From: Balneolaceae bacterium | GTDB taxonomy: Bacteria > Bacteroidota > Rhodothermia > Balneolales > Balneolaceae | Assembly: GCA_009711805.1 (NCBI GenBank) | Contig: VEMX01000003.1 | Location: forward strand, 1-64,000 | Length of the DNA: 64,000 nt | Reading direction: 5' to 3' | Part shown: in pieces, positions 18,770 through 27,830 of the stretch | Layout: each line of letters starts with the position of its first letter | How positions within the stretch are numbered: the first letter of the stretch is position 1 | Made by a program: the position numbers and the translations under genes | Notes under the pieces: generated by a model | Told to the model about the DNA's origin: nothing | Seen by the model: only the letters and a program-made list of their open reading frames with translations | Database searches by the model: none

Positions 18770-20113
18770 TCAAGCTACCTTGGCCGCTAATTTTCTGGCC
18801 TGCTCCACTCTGTTTGTTTTAATTGAGACAACAATAAGGCGCCGCTTATACTCATCTTCTTCAGGATGTTCGTTATACAACCTGCTGTAGATTTTGTACA
18901 CAAACTCGTACCACTCATTTTGCATAAACATGGTCATATAGTCATTCAATTCTTTGTTCTGTGAATCGTCCAGTCCCTGTTCAATCTCATCATTAAATAT
19001 CTTTTTAAAGAAGAAAACAGATTTATCATAATCGGAAAGTTCTACAGAAAGAATTAACAGTTGCTGTAAAAATTCAGGCTCTACTTCTCCATTCTTAAGA
19101 TCAAACAGTTCATTGAGTAATTCGGTTGCTTCTTCTCTCAATTTCGCCTTTAAAGCCAGTTTAGCCAAATTAACCAAAGTTTCTTCCATGCTTATGGATA
19201 CATCAAAATTTGCACGGGAGTATAGGTTAATACGGTCGTAATACTTGGCAAGCCATTTGTAGGCTTCGTCCCATTTCTTCTGGAGCTGATAAATCTTGTA
19301 CTTAATTAAATAGGGTATACTTTGAAAAGGCTCCGCATCCAGAGATTTTTTAGCAAGGGCTATTGCTTTGGGCCATTTATATTGCTCGGCCATGCAACTT
19401 GCCATTCCATTTACGGCTGCAAGCCGGTCGAAAGGAAGTAGTTTTTCTGACTTCAGAAGCTGACGATACTGGGCTGCGGCATGTACATACTTTCCTTCCT
19501 TAAAATATTGTTCTCCCTGCACCAGGTATAGCTGGGCGGCATACGACTTCAGGGTTAATTCATCGGAAGGTTTTATATGTTCAACCGGATTACTTTCCCG
19601 CACTAATAAGATGGGAATATTGGATAATCCAATTTCATTCTCTGTGATATAGCGGGTACAATCGGCTAAATCTTTTCCATCAAAAACTTTGCCCGCACTC
19701 TTGGGTACAAACCTGATTTGATAATACTGTTTCTGCTTTTCCTTAAGATCATGCAAGATTAAAGCAGGTGGCCATTCATTCTCGTTTATATTGTCGATAG
19801 TGGGGAAATCCAGAAACCGGATATTTTCATCATCCTCAACAAATAGAATCCAATCGCTTTTTGCCTCCATAATCAATTGATTCCACACTTCTACCTTGGT
19901 GGCTTCTTCATCATAACTATGCCAGCTTAGCTGTTCCGGCAGCTGGGAGGGGCGTTCACCTGCACCAGCTACTTTCACACTATGGAAAATAGTTTCCCAT
20001 TCGGTAAGCTGGGATACATTCAGGTTTTTGGAATCTGATAAATAGACGACCAAATCTGCCCAGTCTGTATGTTTTAGTGTATCTTGGCTTGTACTTTCTG
20101 AATATTCTTGCAT
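18770..20113 (-). CDS. GT2-like N-terminus fused to TPR repeats
   Basis: 447 residues. The N-terminal 150 residues resemble a reduced GT-A glycosyltransferase: a strand-rich start, SDWILFVEDDENIRFLDFP as a DxD-like metal site, and VFDGKDLADCTRYI. From about residue 175, helical repeats with TPR character continue to the end. Similar GT2-TPR fusions are known among glycopeptide and flagellar glycosyltransferases. It lies 53 bases downstream of flgL at the end of the flg operon, so it would be made with hook-filament junction proteins. Modification of flagellin or FlgK/FlgL is possible; the acceptor is unknown. Confidence 0.65.
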   Translation of the reverse strand: MQEYSESTSQDTLKHTDWADLVVYLSDSKNLNVSQLTEWETIFHSVKVAGAGERPSQLPEQLSWHSYDEEATKVEVWNQLIMEAKSDWILFVEDDENIRFLDFPTIDNINENEWPPALILHDLKEKQKQYYQIRFVPKSAGKVFDGKDLADCTRYITENEIGLSNIPILLVRESNPVEHIKPSDELTLKSYAAQLYLVQGEQYFKEGKYVHAAAQYRQLLKSEKLLPFDRLAAVNGMASCMAEQYKWPKAIALAKKSLDAEPFQSIPYLIKYKIYQLQKKWDEAYKWLAKYYDRINLYSRANFDVSISMEETLVNLAKLALKAKLREEATELLNELFDLKNGEVEPEFLQQLLILSVELSDYDKSVFFFKKIFNDEIEQGLDDSQNKELNDYMTMFMQNEWYEFVYKIYSRLYNEHPEEDEYKRRLIVVSIKTNRVEQARKLAAKVA

Positions 20114-20166
20114 GTCAGTCTATTATGTGTGTTACGATAAATTTATTTATATATTTGAAATTGAGC

Positions 20167-21060
20167 CTATATGTAATCCAGCAGGGTATTTTCAAACATG
20201 GTAGAGTGTACAGCCATGGCAGATTCATACGCCACTTGTGTACCCTGGAGATCCGAAAATGCCTGGGCATAATCCGTATCAACCAAGCCGCTTTTATTGG
20301 CTCTTTTAGTGATCTTAGAAGATTCGTATTGCTCAAACATGAAGTCCATGCGGTTTATGTTATTCCCCAAACGGGAAGTAACATCCGTTACGTGTTCAAT
20401 AATATCATCCGTCTCGGATAACATATCACTTACGGCATCTATATCATTATCCCGCAGAGCCTGTTCTATATTCCCAATTATTTCGAATAAATCGCCGGCG
20501 GGGGTGTCTCTTATTTCCGTACCCGTTACACTCAAATCTATATTTACCCCATCTCCTGCCAGGGCTTGCGGGGGTTTGTCATTACTGGTATCAGCCACTC
20601 CGCCTACTGCGGTATTATCCAGCTCAAAAGGCCGTTCGGCACTGTTGGTTCCTGCAAATAAATACCGGTCACCATAGCTTAAATTCAAGGTGCCTACCAG
20701 GCTATCCCGAATTCCGGAAATTTCATCAGCCATATTAGCCCGATTGCTTTCACCGGCCGAACTGGATGCTCCCTGTACTACAAGTCCTTTAATTTCAATC
20801 AACCGGTCAATAGTTTCGTCCAGGGCTTCCTGGGCCAACCGGCTCTGCCGCAAACCACTATTAATATTACTCTGATACTGTTCTTCCTGGCGAATATTTT
20901 CTTCCAGTATGCGACTACGCTGAAAAGAGACCGGATCCTGGGAAGGCACACGTACGCGTCTACCACTGGATAAATCTGATTGTATTTTAGCCATTTCGCT
21001 ACGATTCTTGTTGATATCGCGCATAAAGTTTCCAAAGATGGTCTTCTGTGTAATTCTCAT
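20167..21060 (-). CDS. flgL: Hook-filament junction protein FlgL (HAP3)
   Basis: 297 residues. The N-terminus (MRITQKTIFGNFMRDIN, then IQSDLSSGRRVRVPSQDP) and the C-terminal helix ending TMFENTLLDYI are flagellin-like D0/D1 segments of FlgL. FlgL joins FlgK to the first flagellin ring. It follows flgK by four bases and precedes the TPR/GT2-like gene. Confidence 0.93.
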   Translation of the reverse strand: MRITQKTIFGNFMRDINKNRSEMAKIQSDLSSGRRVRVPSQDPVSFQRSRILEENIRQEEQYQSNINSGLRQSRLAQEALDETIDRLIEIKGLVVQGASSSAGESNRANMADEISGIRDSLVGTLNLSYGDRYLFAGTNSAERPFELDNTAVGGVADTSNDKPPQALAGDGVNIDLSVTGTEIRDTPAGDLFEIIGNIEQALRDNDIDAVSDMLSETDDIIEHVTDVTSRLGNNINRMDFMFEQYESSKITKRANKSGLVDTDYAQAFSDLQGTQVAYESAMAVHSTMFENTLLDYI

Positions 21061-21064
21061 AGTG

Positions 21065-22423
21065 TTACCTCAATACTCTTAATAGTGTATCGTACATCTG
21101 CTGGGCAGCTCCCATTACTTTGGCCGCTCCCTGGTAAGCATTCTGATATTGAATCATCAAACTTAGTTCTTCATCAATGTTTACGCCGGCTTCGCGTTCC
21201 TGCTGTGCCTGCAGCATTTGAATTTCTGAATCCGTGGCTTCTATTTGTGAATTCAGGCTGCTTAAACTGTTTCCGGGACTACTGATTAAATCAATCGAAT
21301 AATCTATTAGTTTGCGATTCTCTATCACCCGTTCATTTCTCAGAGATGCTATCCGAGAGGCCATTTCGCCATTCCCAGCTTCGCCATCTACATCTGATGC
21401 AGCTATGTGCCGGGGATTGTCAATAATCTCCTGGTTAATTTTGATCTCTGCAGCAGTGGTAAAAGAAGAATCAAAAAAGTTTCTATTAGTGCTATCTTCA
21501 AGCCCATACCCCTGCACATGCAGACCGTTAAATTCTTCTACTATGGTTGCGGCAAGGGTATCGAGGCGATTCTTAATATCGGGGATGGCCGATTCGTACA
21601 TTTCAATTTCAGCCCCCAGTCTTCCACCCTCTGCTTCTATGGTTTTCCCATTCTCAAGACGAAGCCTGAATATTTTGTCGACATCGTTAATCTCGCCCTT
21701 TATTGCGGATACACCATCTTCGCCCAGTACTTTAATTCCTCCAACCCGTATTTCAAAAGCTCCCGAGTCGGTGGGTTGCGTTTCAAAATTGATGAACTCA
21801 GATAATTCCTCCAGTTTTCTAACCCGCAGGTCCAAACTTGAGTTATCCGGATTACCTGCTGCTTCTGCCTGGGAAATTGATCTATTCAACCCGTCTATAT
21901 CAATCAGTAATTCATTGACAGAGTCGATGGTGCGACTGGCTGATTCTCGGGTCAACTCGCTGTTTTGGTCAATTTTTTGGCTTATATCTCCAAATTTGGC
22001 AGTAAGCTGGCTGGCTTCACTCACCAAACTGTTTCTCACACTAACATCCTGGGGATCTGTAGAAAGTTCAGAAAAAGTATCCAATAGGTTACTGATGCTT
22101 AAATCAATATCGCTGCCAGAGTCGGAGGCCATAGAGGCTTCCAGTTGTTCAAACACTTTAGCTTTATTTTTCATGAACGACATATCCTGCCGTTTTTCAT
22201 TTATCAGCACATCATTCATTTCGTCTCTGAGACGTTTTACACTTGAAACATTTACTCCAAGCCCAATATTAGTCCCTTCTATTTGCATACCCACAGGAGT
22301 TTTGTCCACTCGTTGCCGGGTGTAACCCGGGGTATCTGCATTTACGATATTATTTGATGTGACAGAGAGCGAGCGTTCAGCACTCCGTAGCCCGCTTTTC
22401 GATATTTCGAATAATGCCCGCAT
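21065..22423 (-). CDS. flgK: Hook-filament junction protein FlgK (HAP1)
   Basis: 452 residues, at the short end for FlgK. The N-terminus SKSGLRSAERSLSVTSNNI then NADTPGYTRQRVD is the conserved rod/hook/HAP signature, and the C-terminus has SLMIQYQNAYQGAAKVM then MYDTLLRVLR. It is the first junction protein on the hook. It lies four bases after flgN, its likely chaperone gene. Confidence 0.95.
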   Translation of the reverse strand: MRALFEISKSGLRSAERSLSVTSNNIVNADTPGYTRQRVDKTPVGMQIEGTNIGLGVNVSSVKRLRDEMNDVLINEKRQDMSFMKNKAKVFEQLEASMASDSGSDIDLSISNLLDTFSELSTDPQDVSVRNSLVSEASQLTAKFGDISQKIDQNSELTRESASRTIDSVNELLIDIDGLNRSISQAEAAGNPDNSSLDLRVRKLEELSEFINFETQPTDSGAFEIRVGGIKVLGEDGVSAIKGEINDVDKIFRLRLENGKTIEAEGGRLGAEIEMYESAIPDIKNRLDTLAATIVEEFNGLHVQGYGLEDSTNRNFFDSSFTTAAEIKINQEIIDNPRHIAASDVDGEAGNGEMASRIASLRNERVIENRKLIDYSIDLISSPGNSLSSLNSQIEATDSEIQMLQAQQEREAGVNIDEELSLMIQYQNAYQGAAKVMGAAQQMYDTLLRVLR

Positions 22424-22427
22424 AGCT

Positions 22428-22943
22428 TTATATCTCCTGGTTTACCGCAACACCTGTTGAAATTCCAGATCGCTTTCCATCTGATACATAATGAGCATTC
22501 TTTTCATCATGGATGCTATACAGTGAATGCATCATTTTGGCATTCCTGTTCATTGCAAATTCAAGTAACTGCAAAATCTGGTTGTGTTTCCGCTGTAGCT
22601 GTTTTGTATTGTTGGTCAGCTTTCTGTGCCATTTATCAATTTCTGTGGCCCAATTAGGGAATAGGTTCTTCAGTGCTACAAGCCTGACTCCTTCTTCTTC
22701 CTGTTCTTTTTCATCAAACAGTGCAGACAACTCCTCAATAAACTGTTTTTCATGCTCCCTATATCGTTCCGACAGTGAAGTATGTACCTCAGAGAGTTCT
22801 TCAATTCTACTCGCATCCGAGGCTATTACAGCATCGATCTGCTTTTCCATGATTCCAATTATCTGTTTCGAGCTATTATCCAACAGCTCTACAATTTCTG
22901 CTATATCCTGTAAAGACGAGTTCTTATCCTTTGTATTATTCAT
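22428..22943 (-). CDS. flgN: FlgN-like export chaperone for FlgK/FlgL
   Basis: 171 residues, helical and acidic, with the FlgN-type layout: a long N-terminal coiled coil (IAEIVELLDNSSKQIIGIMEKQ, split here for length) and a short C-terminal Tyr-Xaa-Gly tail before flgK. FlgN binds FlgK and FlgL in the cytoplasm and delivers them to the export gate. Position between flgJ and flgK supports the call. Its start overlaps the end of flgJ by eight bases. Confidence 0.78.
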   Translation of the reverse strand: MNNTKDKNSSLQDIAEIVELLDNSSKQIIGIMEKQIDAVIASDASRIEELSEVHTSLSERYREHEKQFIEELSALFDEKEQEEEGVRLVALKNLFPNWATEIDKWHRKLTNNTKQLQRKHNQILQLLEFAMNRNAKMMHSLYSIHDEKNAHYVSDGKRSGISTGVAVNQEI

Positions 22944-23271
22944 TGGAATGGTCCTGTATTTGTGTGTTACTATTTGAGGAGCCTGATCGCTGGTTCCAGT
23001 ATTGGGTTACCAAATCAGCCATCCCCAATTTCCTTTGTGAAGCAAGCTCACTTGCAAGAGCGTCCGTTACATGTTCCCTGTATAGGTTGCCGGAGCTTCC
23101 CATCAGGCCATTTGAATCGGACATCTTAAACGAGTTTTTGGTCATTTCTTTGACCAGGTGCCGTGCAAATATCTCTTCGAAATCATTGGCTGCTTTTTCT
23201 TTTTGCAGCTCATTCTTTCGTTGGTCGTTCACTCTTTGCTTTGCTATGTCTAAAAAAGAATCTACTTTCAT
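22936..23271 (-). CDS. flgJ: Rod-binding protein FlgJ, N-terminal type only
   Basis: 111 residues matching only the rod-binding (rod-cap) half of FlgJ: A-A-N-D-F-E-E-I-F-A-R-H-L-V-K-E-M, then a Gly/Ser loop and EHVTDALASELASQRKLG. The C-terminal muramidase domain of enteric FlgJ is absent, as in many phyla, so another enzyme must cut the peptidoglycan. It lies after flgI with about 100 bases between them. Confidence 0.85.
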   Translation of the reverse strand: MKVDSFLDIAKQRVNDQRKNELQKEKAANDFEEIFARHLVKEMTKNSFKMSDSNGLMGSSGNLYREHVTDALASELASQRKLGMADLVTQYWNQRSGSSNSNTQIQDHSNE

Positions 23272-23369
23272 TGTATTCTTATCTATCTGTATGTTCGCAA
23301 ACGAAGTATCCCGGGTGTACCCCCCTTCGGACCTTCCTTTTCGTCATTAAGTTTCTTTTTTCCGTCTCA

Positions 23370-24518
23370 TTACATTACAATGAGTTTTCCTCTCATCACT
23401 CCTGCCTTGTCCATTGCCTGGAAGATGGATATGATATCACGCGGGCTTAAACCCAGCGAATTCAACGAAGCGGCGAGCTGTTCTACCGTTGTTTCCGGTT
23501 TCAGCACTATAGTTTTTGCTCTTTGCTCGCTAATACCGGCTTCTGGTAAATCCAGTACCTGAGTTTCTCCTCCGCTAAATGCAGGAGGTTGACTTACCAC
23601 AGGATTTATCTGAGTTCTTACCTGTATATTTCCGTGAGAAATCATTGCATCGTCAATCACTACTTCCCCGCCGGCTACAATAGTACCTGTGCGTTCATTT
23701 ATAACCACTCTGGCCGGTGTTTCTACTTCAATTTCCTGTTCCAGGATTATACTGGTGAATACATTCATAGAACCTCTCTCCCGGAAAGCCTCGGGCCAGT
23801 CTATCTTTATCAATCCGGGATGGTGTATGCTTGCCAGTTCTTCATCGAATGTCTCATTTATCACTTCCGTAATACTTCGGGCATTTCCAAAACTCGGTTC
23901 CCGCAATACCAACCCCAGCGGTTCTTCTGTACTTAAATTAAATTCTTGATTCTTATCTACGGTAGCTCCCCCTGGTATGGTAGCTGTAAGAGATTGATTC
24001 TGGCTTATTCTCGCGCCGGTCATTTCTGCATTCACTCCGCCAGAGATTAATGCCCCCTGCGCTTTGGCCAATACTTCTTCATTATCCGGATCAAACAGAG
24101 GTGTTTGTAACAACACGCCTCCCTGTAAACTGCTGGCATCACCTAAAGATGAAACGGTTACATCAATTTCACTTCCCGCCGCATGGTAGGGAGTGATGGT
24201 AGCTGTAACCATAACGGCAGCCACATTTCGAGTCCTCAGCCGATCGGCATCCACTGTTATTCCAAAGTTCTTAAGCATGTTGGCAATAGACTGCACGGTA
24301 AATACCGCCCCCCGGCTACTTGATGAACGGTCTCCGGTACGGTCTAAACCCGTAACCAGGCCATAACCAATAAGCTCTTTTCGCTGGGCATGCTGAATCT
24401 CAACCAAATCAGAAAGACGTGTTTGAGCCTGTATATCTACAGCAGTGCACAGTATAGCCAGTACACTTATGCAGGCAATCTGAATTATGCGGACTCTGTT
24501 TGATGTATTTAGTTTCAT
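23370..24518 (-). CDS. flgI: Flagellar P-ring protein FlgI
   Basis: 382 residues with an N-terminal Sec signal ending near DIQAQ. The family core begins RLSDLVEIQHAQRKELIGYG then LVTGLDRTGD, and the C-terminus has the LNSLGLSPRDIISIFQAM block. FlgI forms the periplasmic P ring around the rod in peptidoglycan. It follows flgH by 15 bases. Confidence 0.96.
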   Translation of the reverse strand: MKLNTSNRVRIIQIACISVLAILCTAVDIQAQTRLSDLVEIQHAQRKELIGYGLVTGLDRTGDRSSSSRGAVFTVQSIANMLKNFGITVDADRLRTRNVAAVMVTATITPYHAAGSEIDVTVSSLGDASSLQGGVLLQTPLFDPDNEEVLAKAQGALISGGVNAEMTGARISQNQSLTATIPGGATVDKNQEFNLSTEEPLGLVLREPSFGNARSITEVINETFDEELASIHHPGLIKIDWPEAFRERGSMNVFTSIILEQEIEVETPARVVINERTGTIVAGGEVVIDDAMISHGNIQVRTQINPVVSQPPAFSGGETQVLDLPEAGISEQRAKTIVLKPETTVEQLAASLNSLGLSPRDIISIFQAMDKAGVMRGKLIVM

Positions 24519-24533
24519 GGAATTATCCTTTTA

Positions 24534-25163
24534 TCACTTGTTCAATTGACGCATAATTACTGCAGCACCCAGCCCTAACGATATTCCTGTAAAAACTACT
24601 TTCTTCAGGAATCCGCGGTCTTGTTTCTTTTTAAAGATGCCACCCTTTTTCTGGTAGCTGATGTCGGCATTGGCGATGCGATACGAAAGTACCTGGTTTC
24701 GGCTGTCTACATCATTTTGGCGAACTGTTCCGGCCAGCGACATTTCATGGACTTCTCCATTTACTTCTGTTTGCCGGCTGCCCTCCACTATCAGGTCGCC
24801 ACGGTCGGTTACTTCAACAATTTGTACACTGATAAAACCCTCGAGCAGCTGCCGTTGGCGAGACAGGTTTTCCCGGTCCGATCCATAATTAACAGTGGCG
24901 CCGGAACCAAAGGTAGGTTCAAAGGGCAGGAAGTTTCCCGAAAGAGAACCTGAAGCCTGTCCATCGGCCCGAGAGCTTAATTTTGAATCAGAAGTTGAAC
25001 TTCCGGATGTACTCTCTTTAAGAATTACGGTTATAATATCTCCCACCTGATTCGCCTTCACATCTTTATAAAGTGAGTTTTGAGCTACAGCCGTACCTGA
25101 AATAAACAGGGCCGTAAATAGTGTTATTAATAAAATTTGGTGTGTTATTGTGTTTTTAGCCAT
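24534..25163 (-). CDS. flgH: Flagellar L-ring protein FlgH, without lipobox
   Basis: 209 residues. The FlgH core is recognisable (NSLYKDVKANQVGDIITVIL; then RQRQLLEGFISVQIVEV; then GDLIVEGSRQTEVNGE). The N-terminus is a plain Sec signal peptide ending near TAVAQ. No Cys is present there, so it cannot be lipidated like enteric FlgH. An extra C-terminal segment carries basic residues and a hydrophobic stretch (VVFTGISLGLGAAVIM), possibly a membrane anchor. The start overlaps flgA by 19 bases. FlgH forms the outer-membrane L ring, so the host has an outer membrane. Confidence 0.93.
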   Translation of the reverse strand: MAKNTITHQILLITLFTALFISGTAVAQNSLYKDVKANQVGDIITVILKESTSGSSTSDSKLSSRADGQASGSLSGNFLPFEPTFGSGATVNYGSDRENLSRQRQLLEGFISVQIVEVTDRGDLIVEGSRQTEVNGEVHEMSLAGTVRQNDVDSRNQVLSYRIANADISYQKKGGIFKKKQDRGFLKKVVFTGISLGLGAAVIMRQLNK

Positions 25164-25852
25164 TCTACTACTCCCGGGCCTATAATTTTGCCCAGATATT
25201 TTTTTCGTGTTTCTTTACAATAAATCTTGACTTCCTCATTCCTGGAACCGCTCTGACGAGACTCACACTTGAGTTCAATCTGTATACCCTGTTCATTAAA
25301 AATGAGCTCTACTTCCTCTCCTGCTTTAACCAAATAAGGTAAACTGACTTCGGAAGAATAAACCGGCTCTCCGGCATTAACCATTCTTCGCAGTGTTTTA
25401 CCTTCTAATTTCCTGATGTCTGATATTGGTTTATCCCGGCTGACCCTTACGGGGACCCAGCGTATTCCAAAATCTTCAGCCTTCAGCACGGTACCACTGA
25501 TTAATCGTTCGTGCAGAACCGGAAGCTTTTGTTGTGCTTCGATAAGCAATTGGATTTCAACATCATGAACTTTTCCATTTTCCCGTCTATAAATCACCTC
25601 AAAGGTGGAATACTCCTTTAAAACACCTTTCAGTTCAACTGACTTTACATGTTCGGGATCCGATTTAAGTAAACTACCTGGAATCCATCGTGCCGAAATA
25701 TTAAATCGGTATTGCTCAGGGCTGTAGTGGTTTTCCACAGACTCCCGGGCCTTTTCAATGATCACTTCTTTAGTATCATTGAAAGGCCGCACAGGAGTGT
25801 GGGGGTCAACCAACAACAAAGCGTTTATACATATGAGCAATGCCAAAAACAC
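25145..25852 (-). CDS. flgA: P-ring assembly chaperone FlgA
   Basis: 235 residues with a short hydrophobic N-terminus fitting a signal peptide or anchor. The C-terminal half is a SAF-type domain: LISGTVLKAEDFGIRWVPV, then LEGKTLRRMVNAGEPVYSSE, then VKAGEEVELIF. FlgA helps FlgI assemble into the P ring in the periplasm. The flgG-flgA-flgH-flgI order supports the assignment. Confidence 0.88.
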   Translation of the reverse strand: MFLALLICINALLLVDPHTPVRPFNDTKEVIIEKARESVENHYSPEQYRFNISARWIPGSLLKSDPEHVKSVELKGVLKEYSTFEVIYRRENGKVHDVEIQLLIEAQQKLPVLHERLISGTVLKAEDFGIRWVPVRVSRDKPISDIRKLEGKTLRRMVNAGEPVYSSEVSLPYLVKAGEEVELIFNEQGIQIELKCESRQSGSRNEEVKIYCKETRKKYLGKIIGPGVVEWLKTQ

Positions 25853-25868
25853 GGTGGCTCCTTTATGA

Positions 25869-26663
25869 TTATCGTTTAATTGAGTTTGTTACAGACATCA
25901 TATCCTCTGCCGTCTGTACCATCTTTGAATTCGTTTCATAAGCACGCTGAGCTTCAATAAGCCGCACCATTTCATTTACAATATCAACATTCGACTGCTC
26001 CAGGTATCCCTGGCGTACCACCCCAAAACCTTCTGATCCGGGATTTCCAAAAAATGCCAGTCCAGAGGCGTCTGTTTCGGCAAAGAGATTATCACCCAGG
26101 GCCTCAAGTCCACCCGGGTTTGCAAACTTGGCCAGTTCAATCTGTCCGAGTTCAACCTTAGTGTTGTCGCCAGCCATCAGAGCGGTAACTGTTCCACTTT
26201 GAGATACTTCGATTGCCACAGCATCGGTTGGTATTTCAATTTGAGCTGCCAGCGGCAAACCCGAATTGTTCACCAGCATCCCTGTTGAATCCCGGCTAAA
26301 ATTTCCATCGCGTGAATATCCTATACTTCCGTCCGGCATTTCTACCTGGAAGAAACCAGATCCGCTAATAGCCATATCCAGGGCATTTCCTGTTTCTGCT
26401 ACTGAACCCTGCATAAAGTTGCGGATGGTTGCCACTGCCCGTGAACCGTGCCCTACCTGAAGCATGGGGCCATCGCCACCATTTCGGTTAGCAGCTCCTC
26501 CCAACTTTGAGGATGCAATATTTTCATAAAAGAGATCCTGAAAAGCGATGGTACTCCGCTTGTAACCGGTAGTACCTACATTGGCAAGATTGTTTGCCAC
26601 ATTATCAACGGATCGTTGTTGGGCACTCATCCCGAGTGCGGCTGTGCTTAATGCTCTAAACAT
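25869..26663 (-). CDS. flgG: Distal rod protein FlgG
   Basis: 264 residues. It has the N-terminal rod signature (ALGMSAQQRSVDNVANNLAN, then GTTGYKRS), the FlgG-type GSGFFQVEMPDGSIGYSRDG block and the C-terminal VNEMVRLIEAQRAYETNSKM helix. It builds the distal rod passing through the P and L rings. It follows flgF by 30 bases. Confidence 0.96.
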   Translation of the reverse strand: MFRALSTAALGMSAQQRSVDNVANNLANVGTTGYKRSTIAFQDLFYENIASSKLGGAANRNGGDGPMLQVGHGSRAVATIRNFMQGSVAETGNALDMAISGSGFFQVEMPDGSIGYSRDGNFSRDSTGMLVNNSGLPLAAQIEIPTDAVAIEVSQSGTVTALMAGDNTKVELGQIELAKFANPGGLEALGDNLFAETDASGLAFFGNPGSEGFGVVRQGYLEQSNVDIVNEMVRLIEAQRAYETNSKMVQTAEDMMSVTNSIKR

Positions 26664-26693
26664 AATTGTGTTATTTAATCAATGGTTTATTTT

Positions 26694-27428
26694 CTAAAAT
26701 TTTCCTAACCGCGTGGTAACCTGCGACAACATTTCGTCGGTACTTTTTAATGCCCTTTGTTGAGATTCGAACATCTGCATATTTTTCATCATATCAACCA
26801 TCTCATTCAGAGGTTGTACATTTCCTTTTTCATAAAATCCTTGCATCACCGAGCCCACACCTTCTTCTTCAATCATACCTTCAGGTGCCGAGAAGTAGGC
26901 ATTTCCTTTTCGCTGGAGTACAGCGGGATCCTGAACATTCACAAGGCGAAGCTTATCGCTTATTTCGCTATTGAGACGAATGGTTCCATCTTTCGATATC
27001 GTAAGGCGGGGTATTCCACCCTGATCACCGGCCTGAAAATACTCCCCAAGCTGTATAGGTCCCGATTCTCCCATTACCTGAGCACCGGTGCTATTTACCA
27101 GGTAGCCGTCATTATCTAAATGAAAGCGTCCATCGCGAGTTAAATATGATTCCCCGTCTTCTTCTACTTCAAAAAAGCCGTCGCCATTAATACCCATGTC
27201 AAATTCGTTGCCTGTAGGTTCAAGAACACCCTGATCCAAATTAACAACCTGTTGAGGCACCGTACGTGTAACCTCTCGTCCGTCTACATTTTCTTTGAAC
27301 ATCCGGTAAAACACCTTATTTCCTTTGAATCCAGGCGTATTGATATTTGCAAGGTTATCTGCGGTCACTTCCTGCGACTTTGATAAAACCTGCATGGCCT
27401 GCATTTGGGTATGTATCCGATCAATCAT
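26694..27428 (-). CDS. flgF: Proximal rod protein FlgF
   Basis: 244 residues. It carries the rod/hook signature SQEVTADNLANINTPGFKG, GINGDGFFEVEEDGESYLTR and the C-terminal LNEMVDMMKNMQMFESQQRA helix. It is paired with flgG, in the order flgF then flgG, which distinguishes it from other rod proteins. First gene of the minus-strand flg operon, divergent from flhB. Confidence 0.92.
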   Translation of the reverse strand: MIDRIHTQMQAMQVLSKSQEVTADNLANINTPGFKGNKVFYRMFKENVDGREVTRTVPQQVVNLDQGVLEPTGNEFDMGINGDGFFEVEEDGESYLTRDGRFHLDNDGYLVNSTGAQVMGESGPIQLGEYFQAGDQGGIPRLTISKDGTIRLNSEISDKLRLVNVQDPAVLQRKGNAYFSAPEGMIEEEGVGSVMQGFYEKGNVQPLNEMVDMMKNMQMFESQQRALKSTDEMLSQVTTRLGKF

Positions 27429-27497
27429 GAGTTTTTCTTATTAAAAACTTAATTCTTTCCATTTTGAACCGACTCGGCGATTCACACTCAGACTTAA

Positions 27498-27513
27498 CTC
27501 AAATTCTATGCCA
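27498..27513 (-). promoter_or_regulatory. Candidate -24/-12 promoter of the flgF operon
   Basis: Minus-strand TGGCAT-AGAAT-TTGAG, about 70 bases before the flgF ATG, giving a leader of about 60 bases. The -24 box is good; the -12 box has GA instead of GC. Confidence 0.4.
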
Positions 27514-27803
27514 TCAATTATTTTTGGAATAATATGGAGTTCCTGCCCTAAAGATCAGAAGACCTCTCAGAATACTTCAGATAGCGTATTTTACTCGGTA
27601 ACAGCCCTTTTTCATCCTTATAAGGCCTTTTATGGATCGACGATTTTTTTCTCTTTTCATACAGAAAGATTTTCCTGCAAAGGGAAAAGTCTGGTAAAAC
27701 GGTATTTCCTTCTATATGGAAATCTTTTCCTCTAAACTGGATTATTTGTCCTCCTTCTGATAAATATTTACCTCAGAAACGCCTTATATAAAGCATGCTG
27801 CCG

Positions 27804-27819
27804 TGGTACTGTTTTTGAT
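27804..27819 (+). promoter_or_regulatory. Possible -24/-12 box before flhB
   Basis: TGGTAC-TGTTT-TTGAT, sharing the TGTTTTTGA core with two boxes in the glycosylation region. It is so close to the flhB ATG at 27831 that transcription would start almost at the start codon, a point against it unless the message is leaderless. Confidence 0.3.
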
Positions 27820-27830
27820 TATAGATAAGC

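Larger units (their letters stand above)
27429..27830. other. Divergent promoter region flgF / flhB
   Basis: About 400 bases with no supported gene. Each side has a -24/-12-like box: 27498-27513 toward flgF and 27804-27819 toward flhB. Nothing else was recognised. Confidence 0.5.

Noticed and set aside
21312-22325. 337-codon frame opposite flgK
   Set aside because: Antisense to a well-recognised flgK; Ser-rich shadow translation.
27508-27735. 75-codon plus-strand frame in the flgF/flhB gap
   Set aside because: Begins inside the candidate flgF promoter, no ribosome site, odd composition; probably chance.
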